A stretch of 64,000 bases of DNA from Nocardia jejuensis NBRC 103114 (GTDB taxonomy: Bacteria > Actinomycetota > Actinomycetes > Mycobacteriales > Mycobacteriaceae): assembly GCF_001613145.1 (NCBI RefSeq), contig NZ_BDBU01000032.1:102649-166648 (forward strand). The letters are read 5' to 3'. The notes under the pieces are model-generated. The model was not told where the DNA came from, did not search any database, and saw nothing but the letters and a program-made list of their open reading frames with translations. The position numbers were made by a program, and so were the translations under genes. This document shows positions 17,101 through 24,563 of the stretch, piece after piece. Numbering within the stretch: position 1 is the stretch's first letter; each line of letters opens with the position of its first letter.

Positions 17101-17293
17101 AGCGCAGGGATCTACGCCACATGACCCCAGTGCCCTGAGGTCGGTGCAACACTCTTCACTCGAGCAGCATGGTCGCCGGCGGCCTGCAACCGCCGTCGAC
17201 CGCTGCCCCTGTTCAGGCCTGGATCGGTCCCTGTCGCAAACCAACACCGTGCCGCCTCCGAGACAGCCGCACCGTGTTGCTCTGTGGCAGGAG

Positions 17294-17710
17294 CTATTCC
17301 GTGCCGTCCGGAGGAATTTCGGGCAGCCCTTCGCTGGCCCGCAACTTCTCCGCCATGGACGTGAGGAGGTTCTGTGATTCTTCGGAGAGGTCGAATGCCC
17401 TACTCGACAAGCGACGGAGTCCATAGCCCTGCAGCTGGGACAACAGCTCGAGATCATGATCGATCTTCGCTGCGTAGATGTCGTTGAAGAAGTAGTCCGG
17501 TTTGACCTTGAAGAACTTCGCCAGTGCGGCCACCGTCTCGTCGGACGGGTTGGTGCGCTGTCCCGACCGCAACTGCGAGAGATACGGTTTCGAGATCGGA
17601 TGTCCGGATGCCGTCAAGGCAGCCGCCACCTCTGCATTCGTGTGCGGCTTACGCCCCGGGGGATGCACGGTTTCGAACAGCTTGTTCAGCCGCGCCGCGA
17701 AATCAGCCAT
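17294..17710 (-). CDS. EspR-like helix-turn-helix nucleoid/regulatory protein
   Basis: A 138-residue protein whose N-terminal half (FAARLNKLFETVHPPGRKPHT, then PYLSQLRSGQRTNPS) closely follows mycobacterial EspR (Rv3849), and whose C-terminal half (QGYGLRRLSSRAFDLSEES) occupies the place of the EspR dimerisation domain. EspR binds DNA at many sites and activates the ESX-1-linked espACD genes. This copy is convergent to the GSA/peptidase/membrane-protein operon. It could be a local regulator of that operon or a paralog of a global EspR elsewhere. Confidence 0.8.
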   Translation of the reverse strand: MADFAARLNKLFETVHPPGRKPHTNAEVAAALTASGHPISKPYLSQLRSGQRTNPSDETVAALAKFFKVKPDYFFNDIYAAKIDHDLELLSQLQGYGLRRLSSRAFDLSEESQNLLTSMAEKLRASEGLPEIPPDGTE

Positions 17711-18070
17711 TGTGAGCCGCCCAATTCCCTTCGCTGTACTAACAGTCGTTATCTCGGATACGTATCATTGATATTAGCGGCTCAGTAACTGAAAACCTAC
17801 GCCTGATTCGTGATTTCCTTGAAGCTTCTAGGCGGGCATCCGAGGAACCGTCCGTGGCTTGGGCGTTTGCGGGCTCACCCCACCGTTCTTGCGGAGGCCT
17901 TAAGAGCACCGGTTCTGGCCCGTCGCAAGGGTCTTCGTGGACGAGCCCCCAGTTGCCCTAAGATAGCTGACGTCTCATCTTCTTGTCTGTACCGCAGATT
18001 GTGTGGCGTACGCCACGTTTCGTGACAAGTCGGATGAACGTTCAACCTTGGCCGAAATTGATTGGTACGA
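17711..18070. other. Gene-free stretch upstream of the EspR-like gene
   Basis: The first ~80 bp are AT-richer and contain the 10-bp palindrome GATACGTATC at 17757-17766, a candidate regulator site for the minus-strand EspR-like gene. The remaining ~250 bp up to the fadA5 stop show no convincing gene, RNA or hairpin. Confidence 0.4.
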
Positions 18071-19237
18071 CTAGATCCTCTCGATGATGGTGCCCGTCGC
18101 GAGCGCTCCACCGCAGCACATGAGGATCATCGCGGTGCTCTTGCCGGAGCGCTCCAGCTCGTGCAAAGCCGTTGTGATGAGCCGAGATCCGGTGCTGCCG
18201 ACCGGATGGCCGAGCGCGATCGCACCGCCGTTCACGTTCACGCGATCGAAGTCCGGCTTGTGGACCGAGGCCCACGAGAGCACGACCGACGCGAAGGCCT
18301 CGTTGATTTCGAACAGGTCGATATCGCCGATGCTCATGCCGGTGCGCTCGAGCAGTCGTTCGCACGCCTGCACCGGTCCGTCGAGATGGAATTCCGGCTC
18401 GCTGCCGACCAGGCACTGCGCGATGATGCGGGCGCGCGGACGCAAACCCTCACGCTGCGCGGCCTTTTCGTCCATGAGCAGCACCGCGGCCGCGCCGTCG
18501 GAGATCTGCGAGGAGGTGCCCGCGGTGTGAATTCCGCCCTCCAGCACCGGCTTCAGCTTCGCGAGGCCCTCGCGGGTGGTCGCGCGCAGACCCTGATCGC
18601 GGCTCACGTCCAGGAACTCTCCGGTGAGGTTGCCCTCCTTGTCGACCTGCGGCGCGTTCGCGATGGTCAGGACCTCGCGGTCGAAGCGGCCCTCGGACCA
18701 CGCCTGTGCGGCCAGTCGCTGCGAGCGCTCGCCGAGTTCCTCCACGTCGTCGCGAGTGATGCCGCGCCGCTTGGCAATTCGCTCGGCGGCCTCGAACTGG
18801 TTCGGCATATCGATGTTCCACGACGCGGGGCGACGCGGGCCGGCGTGCGTTCCGACGTTGGCGCCCAACGGAACATGGCTCATCGACTCGATGCCGCACG
18901 CCAGGCCGACCTCGATCGCGCCGGTGGAGATCAGGCCCGCGACCAGGCCCGCGGCCTGCTGCGCGGAACCGCACTGGTTGTCGATGGTGACCGCGCCGGT
19001 CTGCCACGGAAGTCCGGCGTGCAGCCAGGCGGTGCGCGTGACATTGTTGCTCTGTTCGCCGACCTGCATCACACAGCCGCCGACGACCTGCTCGACCAGA
19101 GCCGGGTCCAGGTTCGCCCGATCGAGAATGCCCTTCTGTGCCGCGCCGAGGATCTCGGCCGCATGCAGGCCGCCGAGCCAACCATTGCGCTTGCCGTTGG
19201 GCGTGCGTGCGGCCTCGACGATGACGGGTGTACCCAT
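18071..19237 (-). CDS. fadA5: Steroid side-chain thiolase FadA5
   Basis: A 388-residue thiolase with nucleophile Cys89 (DNQCGSAQQA), NEAFASVVLSW, His344 (ALGHPVGSTGS) and Cys374 near the C-terminus. The long identities with Rv3546, such as NQFEAAERIAKRRGIT and EGGIHTAGTSSQISDGAAAVL, support FadA5, which removes acetyl-CoA from steroid side-chain 3-ketoacyl-CoAs. It is divergent from cyp125 with KstR-type sites between them, as in M. tuberculosis. Confidence 0.93.
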   Translation of the reverse strand: MGTPVIVEAARTPNGKRNGWLGGLHAAEILGAAQKGILDRANLDPALVEQVVGGCVMQVGEQSNNVTRTAWLHAGLPWQTGAVTIDNQCGSAQQAAGLVAGLISTGAIEVGLACGIESMSHVPLGANVGTHAGPRRPASWNIDMPNQFEAAERIAKRRGITRDDVEELGERSQRLAAQAWSEGRFDREVLTIANAPQVDKEGNLTGEFLDVSRDQGLRATTREGLAKLKPVLEGGIHTAGTSSQISDGAAAVLLMDEKAAQREGLRPRARIIAQCLVGSEPEFHLDGPVQACERLLERTGMSIGDIDLFEINEAFASVVLSWASVHKPDFDRVNVNGGAIALGHPVGSTGSRLITTALHELERSGKSTAMILMCCGGALATGTIIERI

Positions 19238-19260
19238 GGTGGTCCTTTCATGATCAGAAC

Positions 19261-19274
19261 TGCAACAAGTTCTC
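19261..19274. promoter_or_regulatory. KstR-type operator near fadA5
   Basis: TGCAACAAGTTCTC matches TnnAACnnGTTnnA except for the final base. It lies 24 bp upstream of the fadA5 start on the minus strand. Confidence 0.65.
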
Positions 19275-19337
19275 TACTAGCAAGTTAAGCCAAAATCGGT
19301 TCCTTCCCTAGTCTTACCCCCTGTGATTGAATACATC

Positions 19338-19351
19338 TAGAACGTGTTTCA
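19338..19351. promoter_or_regulatory. KstR operator upstream of cyp125
   Basis: TAGAACGTGTTTCA matches the KstR consensus TnnAACnnGTTnnA completely. It lies 21 bp upstream of the cyp125 start codon. Confidence 0.85.
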
Positions 19352-19372
19352 GTTGGTCAAAGGAGACTGCTG

Positions 19373-20629
19373 GTGGTTGACCCCCAAGCCCGGCCCGATG
19401 TATCCGACGGATTCGATGTCACCGACCCCGACATGTGGGCGCACCGGGTGCCGGTCGAAGAGCTCGCAGAGCTGCGTCGTACGGCGCCGATCTGGTGGAA
19501 TCCGAAATCTCCCGAGGTCGGCGGATTCGCGGACGACGGATTCTGGGTTCTGAGCAAGCATGCCGACGTCAAGACCGTGTCCCGGCGTGACGACGTGTTC
19601 TCGACCTTCGAGAACACGGCGATCCCGCGCTTCCAGGACAGCATCACGCGCGAGCAGATCGAACTGCAGCGTTTCGTCCTGCTGAACAAGGACGCCCCCG
19701 AGCACACCAAGCTCCGCAAGATCATCGCCAAGGGCTTCACCCCGCGCGTGATCAACGGCCTGCGTGCCGAGCTGACCGCCCGCGCCGAGTCCATCGTGCA
19801 GGCCGCCGCGGCGACCGGCACCGGCGATTTCGTCGAGCAGGTCGCGTCCGAACTGCCGCTGCAGGCCATCGCCGAACTGATCGGCGTGCCGCAGGAAGAC
19901 CGCATGAAGCTCTTCAAGTGGTCCAACGAGATGACCAGCTACGACGATCCGGACAGCGATGCCGATCCGGTGGTGGCCTCCACCGAGATCCTCGGGTACG
20001 CGTACCAGATGGCCGAGGCCCGGCGGGCCTGCCCGGCCGACGACATCGTCACCGAGCTCATCAATGCCGATGTGGACGGCGAGGGCCTGCTGCCCGAGGA
20101 GTTCGGCTTCTTCGTCATGGTGCTGGCTGTCGCGGGTAACGAGACCACTCGCAATGCCACCACGCACGGCATGATCGCGTTCCTCGAGAACCCGGACCAG
20201 TGGGAGCTGTACAAGGCGCAGCGGCCCAAGACCGCCGCGGACGAGATCATCCGCTGGGCCACCCCGGTCAGCAGCTTCCAGCGCACCGCGCTCGAGGATG
20301 TCGAGGTCAACGGCGTGCAGATCAAGAAGGGACAGCGAGTGCTGCTGTCCTACCGCTCGGCCAACTTCGACGAGGAGGTGTTCGAGGATCCGTACACCTT
20401 CGACATCCTTCGCGATCCGAACCCGCACCTGTCCTTCGGCGGCACCGGCGCGCACTACTGCATCGGCGCGAACCTGGCCCGGCTCGAGATCGACATCATC
20501 TTCAACGCGATCGCCGACTACATGCCCGACATCACCAAGCTCGGCGATCCCAAGCGCCTGCGCTCGGGATGGCTCAACGGCGTCAAGGAGTTCCAGGTCG
20601 ACTACAAGACCTGCCCGGTCAAGCACTGA
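19373..20629 (+). CDS. cyp125: Cytochrome P450 CYP125 (sterol C26/C27 hydroxylase)
   Basis: A 418-residue soluble P450: I-helix AGNETTRN at about 254-261, DEIIRW as the K-helix ExxR, and the haem-ligand loop FGGTGAHYCIGANLAR with Cys363. Segments such as QRFVLLNKDAPEHTKLRKI and LRSGWLNGVKEFQVDY match CYP125A1 (Rv3545c), which oxidises the terminal methyl of cholesterol and cholest-4-en-3-one to the acid. GTG 19373 follows GGAGA by a short spacer. In M. tuberculosis the igr genes follow; here a terminator and the convergent ltp operon do. Confidence 0.93.
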   Translation: MVDPQARPDVSDGFDVTDPDMWAHRVPVEELAELRRTAPIWWNPKSPEVGGFADDGFWVLSKHADVKTVSRRDDVFSTFENTAIPRFQDSITREQIELQRFVLLNKDAPEHTKLRKIIAKGFTPRVINGLRAELTARAESIVQAAAATGTGDFVEQVASELPLQAIAELIGVPQEDRMKLFKWSNEMTSYDDPDSDADPVVASTEILGYAYQMAEARRACPADDIVTELINADVDGEGLLPEEFGFFVMVLAVAGNETTRNATTHGMIAFLENPDQWELYKAQRPKTAADEIIRWATPVSSFQRTALEDVEVNGVQIKKGQRVLLSYRSANFDEEVFEDPYTFDILRDPNPHLSFGGTGAHYCIGANLARLEIDIIFNAIADYMPDITKLGDPKRLRSGWLNGVKEFQVDYKTCPVKH

Positions 20630-20702
20630 GCCGAATTCCGCCGCGCGACAGGTGAATCGCGCGGCACCCCGACTGCCCTGTCTCTCACACTGCCGGGGCA
20701 TG

Positions 20703-20736
20703 AAAGCGGGCGACCGGATCTCCGGTCGCCCGCTTT
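20703..20736 (+). terminator. Terminator after cyp125
   Basis: A 15- to 16-bp stem (20703-20717 with 20722-20736) with a 4-nt ATCT loop lies 73 bp after the stop; the T-rich end of the stem begins the next repeat. Confidence 0.8.
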
Positions 20737-20820
20737 GCTCTGTGCCACGGTTTGCTCTGTGCCACGGCACAGTAGCCCGGCATTTCACAGCTCGGCATTT
20801 CACAGCCCGCCATGTCACGT
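20734..20820. repeat. Two tandem-repeat families between convergent terminators
   Basis: TTTGCTCTGTGCCACGG is perfectly duplicated at 20734-20750 and 20751-20767. A 15-bp unit (CCCGGCATTTCACAG) then occurs three times at 20776-20820, the second with one change and the third degenerate. The repeats sit exactly between two strong terminators. Confidence 0.85.
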
Positions 20821-20861
20821 GGAAGTGCCCCGCCTGCGTCGGCAGGCGGGGCACTTCCACG
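20818..20861 (-). terminator. Terminator of the ltp operon
   Basis: A perfect 20-bp stem (20818-20837 with 20842-20861) closes a 4-nt loop immediately downstream of the last gene of the minus-strand operon. It can also stop plus-strand read-through (TTTTCGC follows). Confidence 0.9.
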
Positions 20862-20867
20862 TTTTCG

Positions 20868-21284
20868 CTACTGTGGCTTGATCGTCGCCATCGCGCGTTC
20901 CTGTTCCCAGAAAGCGCGCAGGGCGAGGATTTTGCCGTCATCGTCGACCTTGTAGGTGAACACACCCTCGGCGTCGATGATCTGACCGCCCATGCGGGTG
21001 CGGATACGACCGGTGTACGCCACCTCGTGTCCGCAGGCGAACGAGTCGTCGAAGAGGAACTCGATGGACTCCGTCGGCGCGATCGCCTTGTCCCAGAAGG
21101 CCGCAATGGCTTCCGCGCCGCGATGACCCTTGCCCTCGGGATCGAAGAACGACGGGCCGATCGGGTCCTCGACGATGCCGTCGGCCGCGAACAACGCGAT
21201 CCAGGCATCCTTGTCGCGGGCGCGCACCGCACCTTGGGATGCCGTGCCCGCGACGCGGGCAGGATGCTCGGTGGTCGTCGTCAC
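20868..21284 (-). CDS. SnoaL/NTF2-like protein coupled to ltp4
   Basis: A 138-residue NTF2-fold protein. The order (AWIALFAADGIVEDPIGPSFFDPEG, helix EAIAAFWDKAI, then strands ending FWEQERAMATI) is typical of the SnoaL/ketosteroid-isomerase superfamily. GTG 21284 overlaps the ltp4 stop (GTGA), so it is the last cistron of the DUF35-ltp3-ltp4 operon. KSI-like chemistry on a steroid intermediate is an attractive inference, but no catalytic residue can be assigned with confidence. Confidence 0.72.
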   Translation of the reverse strand: MTTTTEHPARVAGTASQGAVRARDKDAWIALFAADGIVEDPIGPSFFDPEGKGHRGAEAIAAFWDKAIAPTESIEFLFDDSFACGHEVAYTGRIRTRMGGQIIDAEGVFTYKVDDDGKILALRAFWEQERAMATIKPQ

Positions 21285-22447
21285 GGCTTCTCGCTCCCCA
21301 CAACCCACATCGAAAAGTACTGCGAGCCACCACCATACGCATGACCGAACGCTTTGCGTGCGTTTTCGACCTGGTAGTCCCCGGCGCGGCCCATGACCTG
21401 CTTGGCGGCTTCGGCGAAACGGATCATGCCCGAGGCGCCGATCGGGTTGGAGGACAGCACGCCACCCGAGGGATTCACCGGAAGCTTTCCGCCGATGGCG
21501 GTTTCGCCCGCGTCGGTGAGTTTCCAGCCCTCGCCCTCGGGCACGAAGCCCAGGTTCTCCAGCCACATGGGCTCGAACCAGGAGAAGGGGACGTAGATCT
21601 CGGCCGCGTCGATCTCCTCGAGCGGATTGGTGATCCCGGCCTGCTTCCACAGCGCGGCGGCCGCGGCCTGCCCGGCCTTGGGGTTCACCTGATCGCGGCC
21701 GGTGTAGGCGAGCGGTTCGGTGCGCATGGCGGTGCCGTGGATCCACGCCACCTTCTTGCCGGTGGCCTCCACGGCCCTGGCCGAGGCCTCGTCGCCGATG
21801 ACGATGGCGCACGCGCCGTCCGAGGACGGGCAGGTCTCGTCGAAACGGATGGGGTCCCAGAGCATTTGGGACGCCGTCACCGATTCCATGGTGATGTCGG
21901 GCTGCTGCAGATGCGCGAGCGGGTTGCGCGCGCCGTTGCGGCGATCCTTGACCGCCACCATGGCGCCGACGTGCAGCGGGGCGCCGGAGCGGTGAATGTA
22001 GGCGCGCACGTGCGGCGCGAAGTAGCCGCCCGCGCCCGCGCCGACCGGCTTGGTGAAGGGCACCGGATTCGACAGCGCCCACATGGCATTGGACTCGGAC
22101 TGTTTCTCCCAGCAGATGGCCAGCACCTTGCCGTAGACGCCCGCCTGCACATGGCTGGCGGCCACCACGCCGGTGGAGCCGCCGACCGAACCGGCGGTGT
22201 GCACGCGCAGCAGCGGCTTGCCGGTCGCGCCGAGGGCGTCGGCCATGAAGAGCTCCGGCATCATCGAGCCCTCGAAGAAGTCGGGGGCCTTGCCGATGAC
22301 AACGGCGTCGATATCGGCCATGGTCAGGCCGGAGTCCTCGAGTGCGCGGTCGATGGCCTCACGGCACATGCCGGTGATGGACACATCAGTGCGCTTGGCG
22401 ACGTGATGGGTCTGGCCGGTACCGAGTACGGCAGCGGGATTGCTCAT
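21281..22447 (-). CDS. ltp4: Thiolase-like lipid-transfer protein Ltp4
   Basis: A 388-residue thiolase-superfamily protein like Rv3522. The usual nucleophile region reads VHTAGSVGGSTGV, so the thiolase Cys is absent. Conserved features include IGASGMIRFAEAAKQVMG and the C-terminal HAYGGGSQYFSMWVVG. Such SCP2-thiolase proteins pair with DUF35 proteins and can act as steroid aldolases (as Ltp2-ChsH2 do). It overlaps ltp3 by ATGA at 22444-22447. Confidence 0.85.
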   Translation of the reverse strand: MSNPAAVLGTGQTHHVAKRTDVSITGMCREAIDRALEDSGLTMADIDAVVIGKAPDFFEGSMMPELFMADALGATGKPLLRVHTAGSVGGSTGVVAASHVQAGVYGKVLAICWEKQSESNAMWALSNPVPFTKPVGAGAGGYFAPHVRAYIHRSGAPLHVGAMVAVKDRRNGARNPLAHLQQPDITMESVTASQMLWDPIRFDETCPSSDGACAIVIGDEASARAVEATGKKVAWIHGTAMRTEPLAYTGRDQVNPKAGQAAAAALWKQAGITNPLEEIDAAEIYVPFSWFEPMWLENLGFVPEGEGWKLTDAGETAIGGKLPVNPSGGVLSSNPIGASGMIRFAEAAKQVMGRAGDYQVENARKAFGHAYGGGSQYFSMWVVGSEKP

Positions 22448-23532
22448 GAGCGCGCCTCCAGGGTGGCAACCAGGTTCTGCTGCAGCGCGGGACCGCTACT
22501 GGCATGGGCCAGTGCGCGATTCGCGGTGCCGTTGAAAATCTCGGTGGCGGCGAAGCCGATGCGCTCCAGGCCGGCCGAGAACATGGGGTTGCCGGACAGC
22601 GGGCCGCCCGACACGTTGATCTTGGTCGAACCGTTCAGGCCCAGTGCCCGGGCGAGGATCAGTTCCTCGTGGCTGTACTGGGTGTGCAGCTCGGCGATAT
22701 CGAAATCGGTTGCGCCGGAGCCGATCGCGGCCTTGGCCGCGCGCGATGCGGACTGCGAGACGGTCAGGTCGCGCGCACCCAGGATCGGGGTGTCGATGTA
22801 GTGCGCGATGCCGGAGATCCAGGCCGGACGCTCGGTGAGCTCGCGGGCCTTGTCTCCCACGGCCAGCACGATGGCGGCCGCGCCGTCGGTGATGGGCGCG
22901 ATGTCATGGGCGCGGAAGGGATTCGCCACGTAGTCCGCGGCCAGCAGCTTCTCGACGTCGGACTCGGTGCGCGCGGTCGCGCTGCCACCCTTGGCGGCGG
23001 CATGCGCGGCGGCGCGGGCGGCGACCTCGGCCATTTCGCGTTCGGTCCAGCTGCCGGCGTCGATACCGGCGCGGGCCTGCAGACCCGCCATGGACACCGC
23101 GTCCGGGCCAAGCGGCGCGACCAGGTACGGGTCGGTCTGCAGGGTCAGGATCTGGCGCAGGGTGCCGGCGGAGGCCTTGCCGAAGCCGTAGACCAGCGCC
23201 GTCTCGGCCTGTCCGGTGCGCAGCTTGACCCACGCCTCGTACAGCGCCCAGGCCGCGTCCATCTCCACGTGCGACTCGTTGATCGGGGGAACCGCGCCGA
23301 TGGCGTCGATCGCCGAGATGAACGAGAAGGCGCGCCCGGCAAGGTAATCCGAGGAACCCGAGCACCAGAAGTCGATATCGGTCTGCTTGATGCCGAGCTT
23401 GTCGTACAGCTCGTGGAAGCAGGGCGCGAGCATCTCGACGCCATTGGTGGTGCCGAAGGTCTCCGGCACGTGCGGTGCGTGGGCGAACCCGACCACCGCG
23501 ATGTCAGTTGCGTTGTTACTCAACGTATTCAA
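22444..23532 (-). CDS. ltp3: Thiolase-like lipid-transfer protein Ltp3
   Basis: A 362-residue thiolase-superfamily protein like Rv3523. The segment INESHVEMDAAWALYEAW stands where a thiolase would have its nucleophilic Cys, so it is unlikely to be a true thiolase. It is translated just after the DUF35-like gene (3-bp gap) and before ltp4 (ATGA overlap). It is predicted to form a hetero-oligomer with Ltp4 and the DUF35 protein; the function is inferred from Ltp2-ChsH2. Confidence 0.83.
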   Translation of the reverse strand: MNTLSNNATDIAVVGFAHAPHVPETFGTTNGVEMLAPCFHELYDKLGIKQTDIDFWCSGSSDYLAGRAFSFISAIDAIGAVPPINESHVEMDAAWALYEAWVKLRTGQAETALVYGFGKASAGTLRQILTLQTDPYLVAPLGPDAVSMAGLQARAGIDAGSWTEREMAEVAARAAAHAAAKGGSATARTESDVEKLLAADYVANPFRAHDIAPITDGAAAIVLAVGDKARELTERPAWISGIAHYIDTPILGARDLTVSQSASRAAKAAIGSGATDFDIAELHTQYSHEELILARALGLNGSTKINVSGGPLSGNPMFSAGLERIGFAATEIFNGTANRALAHASSGPALQQNLVATLEARS

Positions 23533-23535
23533 CCT

Positions 23536-24501
23536 TTACAGGTGGTGCGAGAAGGAGTCGTACTCGGCATCGGGCTCGCCGGTCGGCTCGAAGTGGTCGA
23601 CATTGCCCAGGCTCAGCCCCCACTCCTCGCGCGGCTTCCACACGGCCTTGACCCGCATGCCCATGCGGACCTCGCTGGCCTCGCAGCCCAGCACCAGGTG
23701 CAGGAACGGGATATCGGTGCCGTCCAGCAGGATGTAGGCCGCCACGTACGGCGGCTTGATGCTCTGCCCCATGAACGGCACGTTCACGATGCAGAAGGTG
23801 GTGACGATGCCGGTGTCGGCGACCTCGACGTAATCCTCGGTGGGGGAGCCGTCGCGCGGGTCGGCGCCGCGCGGCGGGAAGTACACCTTGCCGTCGCTCT
23901 GGGCCTTGGCGCCAAGCAGCCTGCCCTCCAGGATCGCCTTGAGGAACTCGGTCTCCTGCGGCGAGGCGGTGTGCTTGAAGGACAGGTCGATCGGGGTGAT
24001 GATGCCGGTCACCGGCTCGGCGTCATCGGTGGAATCGGCTGGTGCGTCGGATGTTTCGCCCGGCTCGAACCAGGCCAGGTCGTGGATGTCGCCGCGGCGC
24101 TCGTCGGCCCAGCGCGCCCGCACCCGCAGGCCGGTGGCGATGTCGGCCGGCGAGGCCACATCCACCGCGTGCAGGAGCGCGGTGTCCGCGCCGTCCAGCT
24201 TGATGAGCGCGTAGGCGAAGGGCCGGTCGAAGGGCTGCCCGGGCAGCGGTTCGGCCACCCAGCTCCACGACTGGACGGTGCCCACATCGGCTACGTCGAC
24301 GAATTCGGTCAGCGGTTCCGCGGTGATCGGATCGAATTCCGCGGGCGGCACGATGACGCGCCCATCGGAACCACGCACTCCGATGACCCGGCCCGAACGC
24401 AATCCGGTGAGGAAGCGTCCGATGGTCGGTCCGGTGGAGCGGGTGTAATCGAACTGCATCCGCAGCGGCGCGGCGAGTACTTCGGTGTTCCCCAGAGTCA
24501 C
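23536..24501 (-). CDS. Tandem DUF35/OB-fold protein (Rv3521-like)
   Basis: This 321-residue protein contains two similar halves (about 15-150 and 175-310), each with a DUF35-type OB fold: GRVIVPPAEFDP, VQSWSWVAEPLPGQPFDRPFAYALIKLDG and the matching GKVYFPPRGADP, VTTFCIVNVPFMGQSIKPPYVAAYILLDG. Neither half has the four-Cys rubredoxin-like ribbon common in DUF35 proteins. GTG 24501 is chosen because an upstream ATG (24537) would place a perfect KstR operator inside the gene. It heads the ltp3-ltp4-SnoaL operon, suggesting one OB domain per Ltp partner. Confidence 0.8.
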   Translation of the reverse strand: MTLGNTEVLAAPLRMQFDYTRSTGPTIGRFLTGLRSGRVIGVRGSDGRVIVPPAEFDPITAEPLTEFVDVADVGTVQSWSWVAEPLPGQPFDRPFAYALIKLDGADTALLHAVDVASPADIATGLRVRARWADERRGDIHDLAWFEPGETSDAPADSTDDAEPVTGIITPIDLSFKHTASPQETEFLKAILEGRLLGAKAQSDGKVYFPPRGADPRDGSPTEDYVEVADTGIVTTFCIVNVPFMGQSIKPPYVAAYILLDGTDIPFLHLVLGCEASEVRMGMRVKAVWKPREEWGLSLGNVDHFEPTGEPDAEYDSFSHHL

Positions 24502-24510
24502 GGAATCGAG

Positions 24511-24524
24511 TAGAACAGGTTCTA
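24511..24524. promoter_or_regulatory. KstR operator between DUF35 operon and F420-type oxidoreductase gene
   Basis: TAGAACAGGTTCTA is an ideal KstR site. It lies 9 bp upstream of the minus-strand GTG and 39 bp upstream of the plus-strand ATG, so it can control both transcription units. Confidence 0.93.
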
Positions 24525-24563
24525 ATGCTGGTGACAAGAGCCCACTTCGGAAGGGAGTCGAAC

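Noticed and set aside
16898..17377. 159-codon plus frame overlapping the hairpins and EspR-like gene
   Set aside because: It spans two terminator-like hairpins and overlaps the EspR-like gene antisense; translation has no domain.
22504..24513. 669-codon plus frame across ltp3 and the DUF35-like gene
   Set aside because: Antisense shadow; composition is Gly/Arg/Val-rich with no recognisable fold.
24502..24537. Upstream ATG start for the DUF35-like gene
   Set aside because: It would put an ideal KstR operator inside the coding sequence; the GTG at 24501 leaves the operator in the promoter.
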